From NCBI GenBank assembly GCA_003263845.1, contig JYJN01000149.1:62001-126000 (forward strand): DNA of 64,000 nt, given 5' to 3'. This DNA comes from Vibrio aestivus (GTDB lineage: Bacteria; Pseudomonadota; Gammaproteobacteria; Enterobacterales; Vibrionaceae). How positions within the stretch are numbered: position 1 is the first letter of the stretch; every line of letters starts with the position of its first letter. Position numbers and translations under genes: made by a program. Below are positions 50,501 to 60,841 of this stretch, one piece after another. The notes under the pieces were generated by a model that did not search any database, had not been told where the DNA came from, and saw nothing but the letters and a program-made list of their open reading frames with translations.

Positions 50501-50761
50501 TTGTGCCGTATGACGCTGAATATTTTCATCATACTCGAGCAGCATTTCTGGAGAAATAGAACTACTTTCACTTAGAAGTTTAACTAATTCACCGTAATAT
50601 CTTGAGCTACCATCTTCTTCGAGGCCTTCTAGTGACTCGTCGACTAGCGATTTAGTGGCTTCTCTAAATGGATCAATGTCCAAATCATAAACATCGACAC
50701 CAAAGAGATGCAAAAAATAACGATTTAGCACTAAGCGATGTGGGAATGGTACATTTGCCAT
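47504..50761 (-). CDS. Type III Res-like DEAD/DEAH helicase with C-terminal nuclease
   Basis: 1085 residues. SF2 helicase: FWNATGSGKT (Walker A, ~162-171), LIDEGH (Walker B, ~268-273), YSAT, and motif VI FGRGVRLRG (~589-597). The C-terminal region has FYPDFILWIIDG...HIVFVDPKG, a PD-(D/E)xK arrangement typical of the endonuclease part of type III Res subunits. It starts with ATG in the overlapping TAATG at the end of the ATPase gene. With the methyltransferase it could form a restriction complex, but an ATPase gene sits between them, which is not the usual mod-res pair. Confidence 0.88.
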   Translation of the reverse strand: MANVPFPHRLVLNRYFLHLFGVDVYDLDIDPFREATKSLVDESLEGLEEDGSSRYYGELVKLLSESSSISPEMLLEYDENIQRHTAQINEKRTTNIQWKYFQYLTLLFTELYLDQYFKSPKDLLSDLNFHVDRFNSALSEWGEKKKDLIKPYEFTDLNKLAFWNATGSGKTLLMHINMQQYLHYVKKYRKEHELNRVVVLTPNEGLTHQHLDEFRISNIAAAEFSKVKNNSDMYSADIIDVIDMNKLREEGKKKTVSVDQFEQNNLVLIDEGHRGAKGDVWSEMRSRLAKDGFTFEYSATLGQAVSSKAALAEEYAKNILFDYSYRYFHADGFGKDYQILNLDSDVETHAEQENRQLYLTACLLSFYQQNRVFRERGAKYKAFAIDKPLWVFVGSKVTAVRKEKGREVSDVVDILLFLAEFVREKDKSIESLNKLLSGNTSLLNKKGKDIFAESFNYLVETRDDGTALFKDILTNLFNSPSGGLLHVDYLKGGDSELALRLGGSEENFGVVNVGDAKKVAELCEAHEELAVSEKSFNSSIFKSINKNDSTINLLIGSKRFSEGWNSYRVSTLGLMHVGKSEGSEIIQLFGRGVRLRGFEHSLKRSKAIHWSTKDQELTWIAKDEYLPVLETLNVFGVKADYMAQFDQFLEGEGIKKPDDFETKIIPVKVKLPKTPLITVKVPDNINFKKDKKTTLLAPPDFVANERKLPDVTLDWYPRVASKSSSGVRVTRHDTDLDRCSLTAKHLAFIDLDAVYKSLQQMKAERNWYNLNLSREAIRLTLEDSSWYTLYIPKERMGFDRFDRVFEWQELAVALLKKYCDRFYKSEQDAYEAPFRKFAELDPSDPNFFEEYKLVIEQSEKLILQRVGELQEHIRNGTVTDFNIAGKGDAVFFANHLYSPMLHLKSGVDSDLFKITPTHLNQGEFDFVSDLRSFYQCSPSILEGREIYLLRNQSRGRGVGFFEAGNFYPDFILWIIDGDKQHIVFVDPKGILRCEGINDPKLQFFETIKDLEGKMRSDGLKHSDKVEMHSFIVANTPLSKVRWWNEKLTGVDEFASRNVLFQYDDPTGYIEKLFNKVLIDQDAIDS

Positions 50762-52314
50762 TATTCTACAGCCTCTTGTTCTTCAGCATGGGTTTGAACA
50801 CCAATATTTACTGCAGCTTGGTTTAGCCTCTCTACGAATGGAGCTACATAATTAATCCAAGCCTCACAACCACATGCTTCCTGTATTAGTTGATTCTCAT
50901 AATCACTATGTCGTTCAAGACCTTTGTGTATAGCTCTTTGATAAATAAACTGCTTAGGCGTCAAAGCGGGGATTTGCTGAGTCATCCACCTCAGATCATC
51001 CACTAACCACTGTCTGGCAGTCCCACTATTAACGAGAGCTTGGCACATTCCAATTAAAACAGCTTCTGGACAATTGTTATCTGGTGCATCCAAATCAACA
51101 ACAAGTCCAAGAGCATTTTGTTTCCACTCTTCAACCGCTCTCCCATTTCCAGTTACTACTGAATTTATTCGGTCCTGCTTAGCTTGATGAGTCAAAATGT
51201 CATCACCATCAGTTACAACCAAAGTTCGGTCCAGCTTGTCTCCAGAGATGGCAATGGCTCCGGCAACTGAATACGCATTTTGTACAGAACCAAATGTCTT
51301 GATATCAATAAACTGCATATGACCACACTCTTGTGCGATATGAGTAATTATTCTTTTCGCTAATCCGTCTTCAACCCAAACTTTGATTTGTCTTAAAGAC
51401 AGCAGATCTCCATTAACACTATGAATAAACTGCGGGTCGAATGCATTGTGTTTCACAATTTCTTTTGAATCAGGTTGCTCATATAGTGAAACGATACTGA
51501 TATCATCAAAAAACTCTTGTATACCCAACCAATGAGTTGTAAATACAATTTGAAGCTGTCGCTGAGGATCGCAAGCTTGTTCAATCAAGAAGCTCATTAA
51601 TGATCGTATCGCCGATTCATGTAATGAAACTTCTAGCTCTTCGATAAGAATCAATGAACCTCTGGGAGCTTTAATTACCTCGCTAATGATGTGAATGATT
51701 TTCTGCTCACCTGCCCCCATAAAGTGCGATGGGTACTCTAACTCCTGCCCGTCAGACCCAATCGTTTTGGCATAAAAAAAACTCTTTAGACCAGAATACT
51801 TCTGAGCCAAACCCGCATCAGCATAATTTTTGTGCAATGCAGCGCTGACCTTTTCAATAAGTAGACGATTTTTTGCAGCTCTTGTAATTAAAGGGGCTTT
51901 AGTAAATCCCGACAGTTCGCGTTCCCGTTCTTTCTCTTGGTCCGGTGCGCAGTCTGTAATAGAAATATACTTGACATACCTTGTCGTTCTATTTTGTGGT
52001 CTAGGCGACCAATTCCCGAGGACGTTACTGTAGTTTTTTGTTCCATTATTTTGCTCATAGAGCTCAACAGAAAATGATGAGTCAGACCAATTATTCCCTA
52101 CGTATGGTTTAAAAAACTCTTGATAACCGTATGTAACATGTTCTATTCGTAGCTGAGGGTCTCGACGATACACACAGGCCAAAGCTTGTAATAGTGTTGT
52201 TTTACCTGTGCCATTAGCCCCCATAATTGCAGTGACACCAGCCTCTGCAAAGTCTACGGTAATGTTTTGAAGGCGCTGTAAGTTCTCAACCGTAATTGAT
52301 TTAATCGCTGTCAT
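50761..52314 (-). CDS. AAA/ABC-type ATPase with TOPRIM-like C-terminus (OLD-like)
   Basis: 517 residues. N-terminal ABC-type ATPase: GANGTGKTT (Walker A, ~32-40), the FMGAGEQKIIHII signature-like helix and LILIEELEVSLHE (Walker B). The C-terminal half has VWVEDGLAKRIITHI and LVVTDGDD, the Glu and DxD expected of a TOPRIM-like domain, as in OLD-family nucleases. It ends one base into the Res-like ATG. ATPases of this type sense DNA ends or phage processes in several defence systems. Its place between Mod and Res is suggestive of a regulator of the restriction part. Confidence 0.82.
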   Translation of the reverse strand: MTAIKSITVENLQRLQNITVDFAEAGVTAIMGANGTGKTTLLQALACVYRRDPQLRIEHVTYGYQEFFKPYVGNNWSDSSFSVELYEQNNGTKNYSNVLGNWSPRPQNRTTRYVKYISITDCAPDQEKERERELSGFTKAPLITRAAKNRLLIEKVSAALHKNYADAGLAQKYSGLKSFFYAKTIGSDGQELEYPSHFMGAGEQKIIHIISEVIKAPRGSLILIEELEVSLHESAIRSLMSFLIEQACDPQRQLQIVFTTHWLGIQEFFDDISIVSLYEQPDSKEIVKHNAFDPQFIHSVNGDLLSLRQIKVWVEDGLAKRIITHIAQECGHMQFIDIKTFGSVQNAYSVAGAIAISGDKLDRTLVVTDGDDILTHQAKQDRINSVVTGNGRAVEEWKQNALGLVVDLDAPDNNCPEAVLIGMCQALVNSGTARQWLVDDLRWMTQQIPALTPKQFIYQRAIHKGLERHSDYENQLIQEACGCEAWINYVAPFVERLNQAAVNIGVQTHAEEQEAVE

Positions 52315-52329
52315 TTTCTTTACATGCCC

Positions 52330-55300
52330 TTATTGATCATTGTCGTTAAACATAAGGGTATAAAATGCATCCTCGATCAACTGAACCTTCCATGTCTCAT
52401 CGCCCTTGCGGAGATTAGGAAGATTGTTATCACCGTTGACATAAATCAAATCAAATTCCATATCACGACTGTTGTAATCTTGCTTCTTGAACCAGAGGTC
52501 TAAGTCGTCATTATTGGTTTCTGTTAGATCACGCCACAGAACCAATACACGGCGCCCACTTGAATCTCGACCTGTTACCTCAAAAATGCCTTTTACGCGT
52601 TGCATCGTATCAACACGTAAACCTAACAAGTTATTGAATGTATCAACCACATCCAAATTCTTTGTGTACGACTGTTCGTGTCGTGTGATTTGCATCTTAA
52701 GATCAAACGGCTTGGTAAAATAGTCTAGGTTCATCAATGACGATTTTGATTCAATATCAAGCATGTAGTTCAATAAATAGTCTTCACGAATTTGTGGGTA
52801 CTCTTCAAGTAAACTTGCTTGCTGAGGTCCACGTTCTAAACCGATATTGTCAAGTGCATCTTCGTACGATTCTAAGCGAAGATATTTCAAGCAGTGCGAG
52901 ATACCGTCTCGTGAGACTGGTTTACCTGATTTCCAATCAGATGAGTAGACGCTCTTCAAAATACGAGGTTTTAGAATAGTATCGAAGTGGTGCCCCATCT
53001 CAGCCAAGATATACTTTCTTGATCCTTTATCGTCTCGATTTTGTTTGATAACAGCATCAGCGGTACTACCGGAGCCACCAAAGCAGTCTAAAACAATACT
53101 GTTAGAATTTGACGCTTGGGTAACAAATCGTCTGACAAAGTTAGTATGTTTTGGTGCTAAAAACACACCTGACTTCCCAAACAAAGCTGTTGTTTCTTTT
53201 TCCCCATCAGAGTAATCAGTGAAAACACTCTTGCACACATTTGTTTCTACTTCATGTAAAAAACGTTTCTGTCTTGGTACTTTGTTTTCATCAGCTCCCC
53301 AAGAAATACGATGATCATTGTTCAATGATTCAAAGCTATTACGATGTGGATAATCATGATCAATGAATTGCGTGCCCTTCCAACCGCGGCTGGACAATTT
53401 ACACGGTTGACCAGTAACTGGATGTATTGGTTCGTAATATCTGAAATTTTTATGAGTGACATCTTTAGTTGTCGTAGATTGCTTACTGTCTGAAGACATT
53501 ATTGTCCAATCACTTTCGGTATAAATCCAAATATAAGCCCCTAACTTTTCGGCTTGTTCACAAGGTACATATTTTCCATTGCTATCCCTGTACTCAGCCC
53601 TTAAATAAGCATAAATTCCTTTCCAAGAGTCATTTCTTTTCTCTGTTTCCCAATCTAAACCTTGTTTAACGACTTCTGTTTTAAATGCTTTCTTATGGTC
53701 AGAGTAAAGCTTTGAAAGCTCAGCCTCAATACACTCTATGGTTGGATAAGACGCATTAAGACTTTTAACTAAACTCATTACCTCCTCTAACCCTGGCTTA
53801 GGTTCTCTAAACATATTGAAATCAGCTTCTACTGCTGGTTTGTTCTTTGCATAGACTTCAACGTACTCATGGTTTGTTGAATAAGTAGGCGAACGACCAT
53901 CATTGGTATTCTGAATCCAAATCAGCTCTTCAACTTTATTCTCTCGACCAAAAACTGAGTCTAGATTGTGCTCAAGCATTTGGCGTTCAGCCTTATCAAT
54001 ACTGACAAAGATAGCTGAATCATCACTCATAAAGTTAGAAAGCTCTTTTAACCTATCTCTCATCAAGGTGCCCCAAGATGAATGACGATAATTGTTTTTA
54101 TAAGGAATCGAGCTTACATCGGTATTGTACGGCGGATCGATGTAAACACACTTAACCTCATCGGAATAACGAGCCTTCAATAGTCGTAATGCTTGATAAT
54201 TGTCTGAGTGACAAATAACACCATTGATTTGTTCATCAATGTTATCAAAGCTTTGAAGCAATGCTTCTCTAAATTCATTGCCATAGAACGCCGTATCTAC
54301 AACCAGATACTGATTGGATTCTAAAAACTCAACCGTTAATGGAGTAGAGAAACCATCTAGTTCACTGATTACGAATAGCTCTTCCCATTCTTTAGCTTGT
54401 TTTTCATTACCAATGATAATCGAGTAAAGTTCTACAGGCACGCGATCAAGGGTCACACAATAGTTTGATTCAATGACAAACTTCTTTTTAAGCCAAATGC
54501 GCTTTTGAAAATCCTCTACCTGGGCTAAGAACGTTATCACTTTTTTCGCAATTTTCTTAAACGCTATGGTTTTCTTTAGAACGATCTCATTAGTGATGAT
54601 TTGTTTTTCTAAATCATCAACATCGTCAGGCACCGTATCTTCAGCTCTAAACAACTCATTTTTTATGTAAAAATCGAGCTCTCTAGTTAAGAAGTGGTTC
54701 AAGTCTTTATGGATAAAGTAATCAAACGTATTTTTAGCCGTGTAGTCTGTGATGTAACGCTCTAACGTAGTGCGAGTTTTGTTTTTTTCCGTTGGCATAA
54801 ACGTTAAAAGCCTCGCCTGCCACTGCTCCCAGTTCGCAATATGCTGGACCTTCTCATCACTACTACTAAACCCTGCAATGGTTTTAACTGTCGCTAGGTT
54901 AATGTCTTTCTGTTTACGCTTTTTAGAGTCAGACTGATATTGGAAATGAAGCACAAGCTCTTGCCCAAAGTCACCTTTGCGCTCTGAGACGGGTTTATCT
55001 TGGTCCAACATAAATTGGCGGACTTTACCGGATGTTGACTTCACATTGTTTTGTTCAGTGGTTGCATCACCTAACTCAAAACGAACTCGATAGTTCGTGT
55101 CATTCTCTTCAAGTAGGAATGCATAGTTCGTGAAGTTTTCGGCACTTTTGATATAGTACTGATCAGCATTGGCCCAGTGGAACTTAGACTCTTCGCCGTT
55201 CATTGGCAGTGGTGAAAAGGTTTCTTTCTTATATCGACGTAAAGAAAGAAAATCACCGCCATCGTAGTAACGACTAAAAAAAGTAATTAGGTTTGAAAAA

Positions 55301-55620
55301 ACCTCTTCTTCATGACTTTCAGAATTAGAATCACTACCAACAAGGTCTTTTAACTTCTGTACTTTTGGAACCGTATCAGGGTCCACACCAAGCTCCTGAG
55401 CGTTCTTTATTGCCTCTGTAAGCTCACGCTGTAGCTCTTGTGATTTACCGGCAGCATTTAGCGTCTGGCGCACAGTTGGAAGCAGGTCTTTAGTGAGGAA
55501 TGAATCAATTTCGTCATGCTTAGCATTCATCACTCTATAAATGCCAAAGTCTAAATCTGCTTGATCCATCTGAAACAGTTCTTTTAGTTTCGCCACCAAA
55601 CTTTCGTAATTTTTGCTCAT
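52330..55620 (-). CDS. Large beta-class adenine-type DNA methyltransferase (type III Mod-like)
   Basis: 1096 residues. Catalytic motif IV is YIDPPYNTD (DPPY ~495-498) and the SAM motif is LDCFGGSGST (~844-853); motif IV before motif I marks the beta class, N6-adenine or N4-cytosine. A ~480-residue helical N-terminal region and a ~240-residue C-terminal extension make it far larger than an ordinary type III Mod (550-700 residues), so it may carry target-recognition or complex-binding parts. Start ATG 55620, 49 bp after the SNF2 stop, with the ATPase gene 15 bp downstream. Frame intact. Confidence 0.88.
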   Translation of the reverse strand: MSKNYESLVAKLKELFQMDQADLDFGIYRVMNAKHDEIDSFLTKDLLPTVRQTLNAAGKSQELQRELTEAIKNAQELGVDPDTVPKVQKLKDLVGSDSNSESHEEEVFSNLITFFSRYYDGGDFLSLRRYKKETFSPLPMNGEESKFHWANADQYYIKSAENFTNYAFLLEENDTNYRVRFELGDATTEQNNVKSTSGKVRQFMLDQDKPVSERKGDFGQELVLHFQYQSDSKKRKQKDINLATVKTIAGFSSSDEKVQHIANWEQWQARLLTFMPTEKNKTRTTLERYITDYTAKNTFDYFIHKDLNHFLTRELDFYIKNELFRAEDTVPDDVDDLEKQIITNEIVLKKTIAFKKIAKKVITFLAQVEDFQKRIWLKKKFVIESNYCVTLDRVPVELYSIIIGNEKQAKEWEELFVISELDGFSTPLTVEFLESNQYLVVDTAFYGNEFREALLQSFDNIDEQINGVICHSDNYQALRLLKARYSDEVKCVYIDPPYNTDVSSIPYKNNYRHSSWGTLMRDRLKELSNFMSDDSAIFVSIDKAERQMLEHNLDSVFGRENKVEELIWIQNTNDGRSPTYSTNHEYVEVYAKNKPAVEADFNMFREPKPGLEEVMSLVKSLNASYPTIECIEAELSKLYSDHKKAFKTEVVKQGLDWETEKRNDSWKGIYAYLRAEYRDSNGKYVPCEQAEKLGAYIWIYTESDWTIMSSDSKQSTTTKDVTHKNFRYYEPIHPVTGQPCKLSSRGWKGTQFIDHDYPHRNSFESLNNDHRISWGADENKVPRQKRFLHEVETNVCKSVFTDYSDGEKETTALFGKSGVFLAPKHTNFVRRFVTQASNSNSIVLDCFGGSGSTADAVIKQNRDDKGSRKYILAEMGHHFDTILKPRILKSVYSSDWKSGKPVSRDGISHCLKYLRLESYEDALDNIGLERGPQQASLLEEYPQIREDYLLNYMLDIESKSSLMNLDYFTKPFDLKMQITRHEQSYTKNLDVVDTFNNLLGLRVDTMQRVKGIFEVTGRDSSGRRVLVLWRDLTETNNDDLDLWFKKQDYNSRDMEFDLIYVNGDNNLPNLRKGDETWKVQLIEDAFYTLMFNDNDQ

Positions 55621-55669
55621 AAGTATCTTTTTACCCTATCAATTCCTGCTAACCTGCCAGACAGTTGCT

Positions 55670-58560
55670 CTAAGCTACATGCCATCTAACGGTAAATAAT
55701 TCTTTGGTTTCTGTTCGTTGTTTTAATCGTTTTTCTAAAGCGAAAATTAACTCATCACGCTTTTCAATAATTTCATCTTCTACATCAAAAATCTGTTGTC
55801 GCTGCCTTCGCTGTTTTCTTTCTGCTTCACGGATAAGCTTTTGGTATTGCTGCTGTTCTTCTATAGATATTGCATGTCGACTTTCATTCTTTAGGGAGCG
55901 AATTTTGACCTTTGTATCAGATAAGGCTTGTTCAGCTGATAGTATTTTATCATCGGCCCATCTTTCTAGCTTGTCTCGTTCGCTTTGAAAATATTGATTG
56001 TTGCATCCATAGCTTCTGCCAGCTTAGCTTCAACTTGCCGTTGTTCATTTTCAAGTAGCTTTTCGGTTTTTTTCTCATTGAGGTGTAAACTGTGTTTACC
56101 GCCTATATTGAACAATGACTTACACACTTCACCATCAACGATGTGTCCTTGGTCAGTAATGCCCGTGAACACTAAATGCTCTTCTGCCTCGAAAGCTTCA
56201 ATTCTCACTAGATTTAACGTTAGCCAACCGGATTGACCTTGTAATTGCTCTACTACCGAGACTTTTGTTTTGTGATTACTATAGTCAAACCAAAACTCTG
56301 CTGGTGGTGTACTTTCATCTCTAGCTGAGTCGATCACATATTCACCAAGTGGGTGAGATATGCGGTAGGTATGAGTATTTACGGCGGTGGATTGTAACTT
56401 ATCAGCACCAACATCAATACCTTTACGGATCAATTGATAATGGCCGATTGGTTGCTGAACAACCGGCTTAAGCAATGAAAAGGTCAGGTTTTCATCGTTA
56501 AAGTCCGCTTGCTCGGCAAGTTGTTTACGAGTTACCGCCCAAAACCATCGGCCAACTTTATCTAATCTTTGCTTTGCTTGATCCAATTTTATTTTTAGAA
56601 GATCGTGGATATCTTCATCAAAATGCTCAAGCAAAGCTTCTTGTGTTTGTTTCATCTTGCTATTGATATCGTCCTCCAACTCTTTCTGGAGTTTTTCAAA
56701 AGCTAACTCAATCTCCGCAGTAGTACGGCAAGTATCATAGATGGACTTGATGCGCTTTTCGAAATCTACACCATTTTCTACAGTACCTAATACAGAATCA
56801 GAGGCTCCAAAGACACCATCAAACAGATTAAACTTATGGGTAAGAAGCTCTAAAACTCGTTGATCAGCGTAGTTTCGCTGGTTAACAAAATTAATCACAA
56901 CTACATCAAATTTTTGACCATATCGGTGACATCTACCGATACGCTGTTCGACACGTTGCGGGTTCCAAGGTAAGTCATAATTTATTAATAAAGAGCAAAA
57001 TTGAAGGTTAACGCCTTCTGCGGCAGCCTCTGTCGCAATCATCACTTCAGCGTTTTCACGAAAGTGATCGATCAGTGCAGTTCGTCGATCAACTTGTGGA
57101 GATCCTGTCACTCTATCGGAGCCTTGATATTGCTCAAGCCAGTTTCGATAGACTTGTGTAGCATCCGGGTTCGAGTTATTACCACTAAAAGTGACAATTT
57201 TATCTTGGTAGCCATGCTGCGACAGAACTGTAGCAAGGTAATCTTGAGTCCGTTTGGACTCAGTAAATATAATGACTTTGCGGGAAGCTCCCATCTCAGC
57301 CATTTGAGAAAAGCCTTGCTCCAAAGCAATCAACAAGGCACTCGCTTTAGAATCGTTTTTAATCACTTCCGCCTGATTGATAAATCTACCAAGCTCTGCA
57401 ATTTCTTGGTCCAGTAACTCTTTATCTACTGGTCGCTCTTCATTAGAATCGTTGGCCTCACTACTGTCCTCAGCTTCTTCCAAATAATCGGTTTCAAGAT
57501 CATCATCTTCAATGATCTGCTGAATGATATCTCTTTCATCCTTATTTGGTTGCTTATCGCGCAGTTGCTCTAAGCGGCTCTTCATTACTTGTAGCGTATT
57601 CATCACCGCACAAGAACTAGACGCTAGCAATTTTCGCAAAATAAGGCCGGTTAGATGTTTATGACGCTTAGGTAAGGCATAACTATCATCCTTTTCCAAA
57701 AATACTTCGATGGCATCATAGAGCGCCTGCTCTTCGTCTGTAGGCGTAAACGGCACTGTAATGGTTTTTCGTTCCGTATACTTAACATACTCAAGTACTT
57801 GTTTGCGTAACGTACGTTTCACAAACTGAGCTAAACGAGCCTTTAATTCATCTTGATCACTATCAGCTTGCATAAACTGTTTACGAAAAGCCTTGTCATC
57901 ACCAAATAGATGTTCGTCTATAAGCGTTGACATCCCATACAGTTCAATTAGGGAATTTTGTAACGGTGTCGCCGTTAAGAGTAGCTTTTTTCGGCCATAG
58001 AGAGCTCGTCTAAGCGCTTGTCCAATCTTATTACTTTCACGATGCGCATTACGAAGCTTATGTGCTTCGTCGATAACAACCAAATTCCAAGACTCAGCAA
58101 CCAAGCGTTCTTCCATGCGAGCGGCATAATTGTAAGACATAATCACCACTTTCTTATCATCTAGCGGGTTATAGGTCCCTTGTTTTTGCAACTGCCTCCA
58201 GGTCTTAGCATCTAGGATTTGTGTCGGCAGATTAAACTTTTCAAGTAATTCTTGTGCCCATTGACGGCGCAATGACGCAGGACAGATGATTAGAAGCTTA
58301 CGCTTCCGTTCAGCCCAGCTTTGGCATAGTACTAATCCTGCTTCAATCGTTTTACCTAAACCAACCTCATCAGCTAATACAACACCTTGGTTCAAAGGGT
58401 TATCCAGTGCAAAAAGAGCCGCTTCAATTTGATGTGGATTTAGATCTACACTGGCATCAAACAAAGACTGCGATAACCTATCAACACCATTGTTTGAATG
58501 AAGAATTGATAGTTCATGTGCAAAGTACTTAGCGTGATAAGAGGTTAGCTGATCAAGCAT
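55670..58560 (-). CDS. SNF2/HepA-like SF2 helicase (frameshift near the C-terminus)
   Basis: About 963 residues. Motif I is LADEVGLGKTIEAGL, motif II DEAH, then SATP-type LLTATPLQNS, and motif VI EQRIGRCHRYGQ, as in RapA/HepA-type Snf2 proteins. Long coiled-coil C-terminus. One A is missing near 55990: the uncorrected frame ends at NIFKANETS, but the other continues KSERDKLERWADDKILSAEQ and a basic coiled coil to TAG at 55670-55672. ATP-driven translocation on DNA is expected. First large gene of the operon, touching the HTH gene. Confidence 0.88.
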
Positions 58561-58562
58561 TG

Positions 58563-58739
58563 CTATTTACTTCCTTTTTGTTGCTCTATCCATTGCTCTA
58601 AATCTTCCCTTTTAAAGCGCCATGAACCACCGACTTTAAAGCCTGGTAGCTTGCCTTCACTTGCTAATCTATATGCTGTTTTTTCGGCTAGCTTTAGATA
58701 AGCAGCCACCTCTTTCAAGGTTAAAATTTGGTCTACCAT
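58563..58739 (-). CDS. Small excisionase-like helix-turn-helix protein
   Basis: 58 residues: MVDQILTLKEVAAYLKLAEK, TAYRLASEGKLPGFKVGG, SWRFKREDLEQWI. This is the MerR-like winged HTH_17 fold of excisionase/AlpA-type proteins. The stop TAG (58563-58565) is 2 bp from the helicase ATG, so it is translationally coupled and probably first in the operon. It may regulate the operon or target DNA; either is inference. Too short to be found by length alone. Confidence 0.8.
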   Translation of the reverse strand: MVDQILTLKEVAAYLKLAEKTAYRLASEGKLPGFKVGGSWRFKREDLEQWIEQQKGSK

Positions 58740-58857
58740 TCAGAGTGTTATCTCGTATTGGTTTAATTCATCAAAATTGATGGTGAGAGAATATGGGAAA
58801 ATTGGGGAATGGACAATGATTTGGATGGGGTTATGAGATTGGGCGCTTAATATTTGT

Positions 58858-58879
58858 ACCGCCCTTTTGCTAGGGCGGT
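58858..58879 (-). terminator. Hairpin downstream of the DUF2075 gene
   Basis: ACCGCCCT / AGGGCGGT stem with a 6-nt loop, but no T-tract on the minus strand, so termination is uncertain. It separates the two defence operons. Confidence 0.45.
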
Positions 58880-58925
58880 CGCTTAAGTTTGAATATGGCG
58901 AATCAGTTCAAAGTTGATCACTCGA

Positions 58926-60829
58926 TCATTCCATAATCTGCAAACCACATAGTTTTAAGTACTCAAACGTTTCTTCATCTTGGCACTTAACCACTAACCC
59001 ACTACGACCTCGGCTAAGTAACACGCGATAGCTTCCCTCTGTGTAATGTTCGTACTGACGCCGGTCTTCAACCACCAGCTTTCCATTGCGATAGACCATA
59101 TCCTGCCCCCAGTTAAACAGAGCAAGTGATAGTTCTAAGCCTTGACAACTAAACTCAGTACAAGCCGCTTCAAATTGACAACATGAATTTCTAGAGCTTG
59201 GTGGCTCAACGTACCAAGGTCCAATATGTTTTCCTGGTTTGTATTTATCTTTCTGTACTTCCTCAATAAACTTGCCACCTTGCTGGACATCAACCAGCCT
59301 GTTCTAAAGGCATCTTGAAGCTTGTTTCCTTCGTGCATAGTTTGTTGTAAACCCAGAGCATAAGTTTCAGCAGTTTGCTTGTTTTGAGTCAATCGCAATG
59401 GGTAGTCAGCCTGAATTTCTAAAGCGACTTGTTGCGCTTGATTAGGATTGTTAGATAGGACTGCTTCAATCCACTTGTCCAAGCTTTCCGTATACGCCTG
59501 CCTAATGGGCGTTTTAAGGTTATACACGTCTTTATTAATTGGCGTAACGAGTTGCATTTTACCGGCGTGCAGCGATGGCATAATTGGGATAACTTTGCCG
59601 TTTTGCGCTCTTATTGCTGCATCTAGGTCTGCTAACATATGATCTAACTGCATTTCATTGCGATGGATCGCTTGACCATCTCCCACCAAAAGCACCAAAA
59701 CTCCAAACGGTTGACAAGCAAGCCAGTTACAAAACAACATTAACTCAGACGGTGATTGTGATTCTCTAGGGCTTGCTTTGTCCCACGCTCGCTGTGCTTC
59801 ATCAAATACGACAAAAGTCTCTCTGCGTGATGTTAGTGAGCGCTTCAGATCCTTCTTGAACGGGAGCAGGTCTTGGATCATCACTCGACCATCAATGACC
59901 TTATCTCCTGTCCGGCCTACTGACTGCTTACCACTATAATCTAACGTATGTTGTAGCACCTGAACGAGAGGTCCATTACCAGAAAGAAAAATAGGTTCAC
60001 TCTGCTTTGCGCTCTCACTACGTGCAATTTCCGCTACAGAACTAATGCCCAGTAGAGTCTTACCGGCACCAGGGCGCCCATGAACGACAACAACATATCT
60101 TTGCTGCTTGTCCCTAGCATGCTGATAAAGCTTTAACAGTGCCGCACGTGCCTGGTCAATATTTTCACCGGCCGAGGTTTTTAGCGTAGGTATTTTAGCG
60201 TCGAAAAAGACCTGAGCAGTGCCATGCAATATGCTTGGTTGGCGATAAAATTCACCTTTTGCCCACTGGAGTACATTATAGTAACTAGGTTTACTTAATG
60301 ACGTTATAAGCTGTGAAGCTAACTGGGGAGCCAGACCATCTTCTGCGATGTCACACACAACGTTTGGGTGTTGGAACGGCTTAGCACCAGGTTTGGTGAG
60401 AACAACAAAGCCATGACCGACTAGGTCGATAGATTCACTGTGATAGCGTCGCATTGTTTGCAAATCAGAGTTTGCTCGAAGAATCTCGTATTCAGAGGCT
60501 TCTTGCTTATGTTTGAACTCGACTACAAACAATTCGCCAGCTGGAGTAACTAGGTTAACATCCGCCGCTCGTTTTCCGCCTTCACCAATCAATTCTTGTT
60601 CAAAGGCTATCCAGCACTTCTCTGGTTCCACTTGAGTTTCTGTAATAACGTGATTAAGGGTAGACGTCATTACATCGTATTCAGTTTCCCAAGCGTAGCG
60701 TTGCGCAGGATCGAGATCTTGCGTCCAACTCAAACTACGATGGAAAGATACTAACGACTCTAGAAAACTAGCTTTGTCTGTAGAAAGAAAGTCTTGCCAA
60801 GTCCCATCCCAGCCTGCTTTTAGGTCCAT
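58926..60829 (-). CDS. DUF2075 helicase with N-terminal nuclease-like region (frameshift)
   Basis: About 634 residues. The N-terminal part has NLVTPAGELFVVEFKHK, a plausible PD-(D/E)xK site (DVN...EFK). Then an SF1-like P-loop (VVVHGRPGAGKTLLG), DEAQRAWDK, and a C-terminal motif VI YRVLLSRGRSGLVV, together the DUF2075 (GIY/REase-helicase) family. One G is missing near 59298; the true C-terminus lies in the other frame (VQQGGKFIEEVQKD, CQGLELSLALFNWGQ) to TGA at 58926. Starts 12 bp after the NUDIX gene. Frequent in defence islands, but its exact action is unknown. Confidence 0.83.
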
Positions 60830-60841
60830 TTTCGTTATCCT

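Noticed and set aside
46169..58739. Naming the first defence operon DISARM, BREX or Druantia
   Set aside because: No DUF1998 (DrmB), no PglZ/BrxC-type gene and no Druantia-type giant protein; only PLD and a helicase are shared with DISARM.
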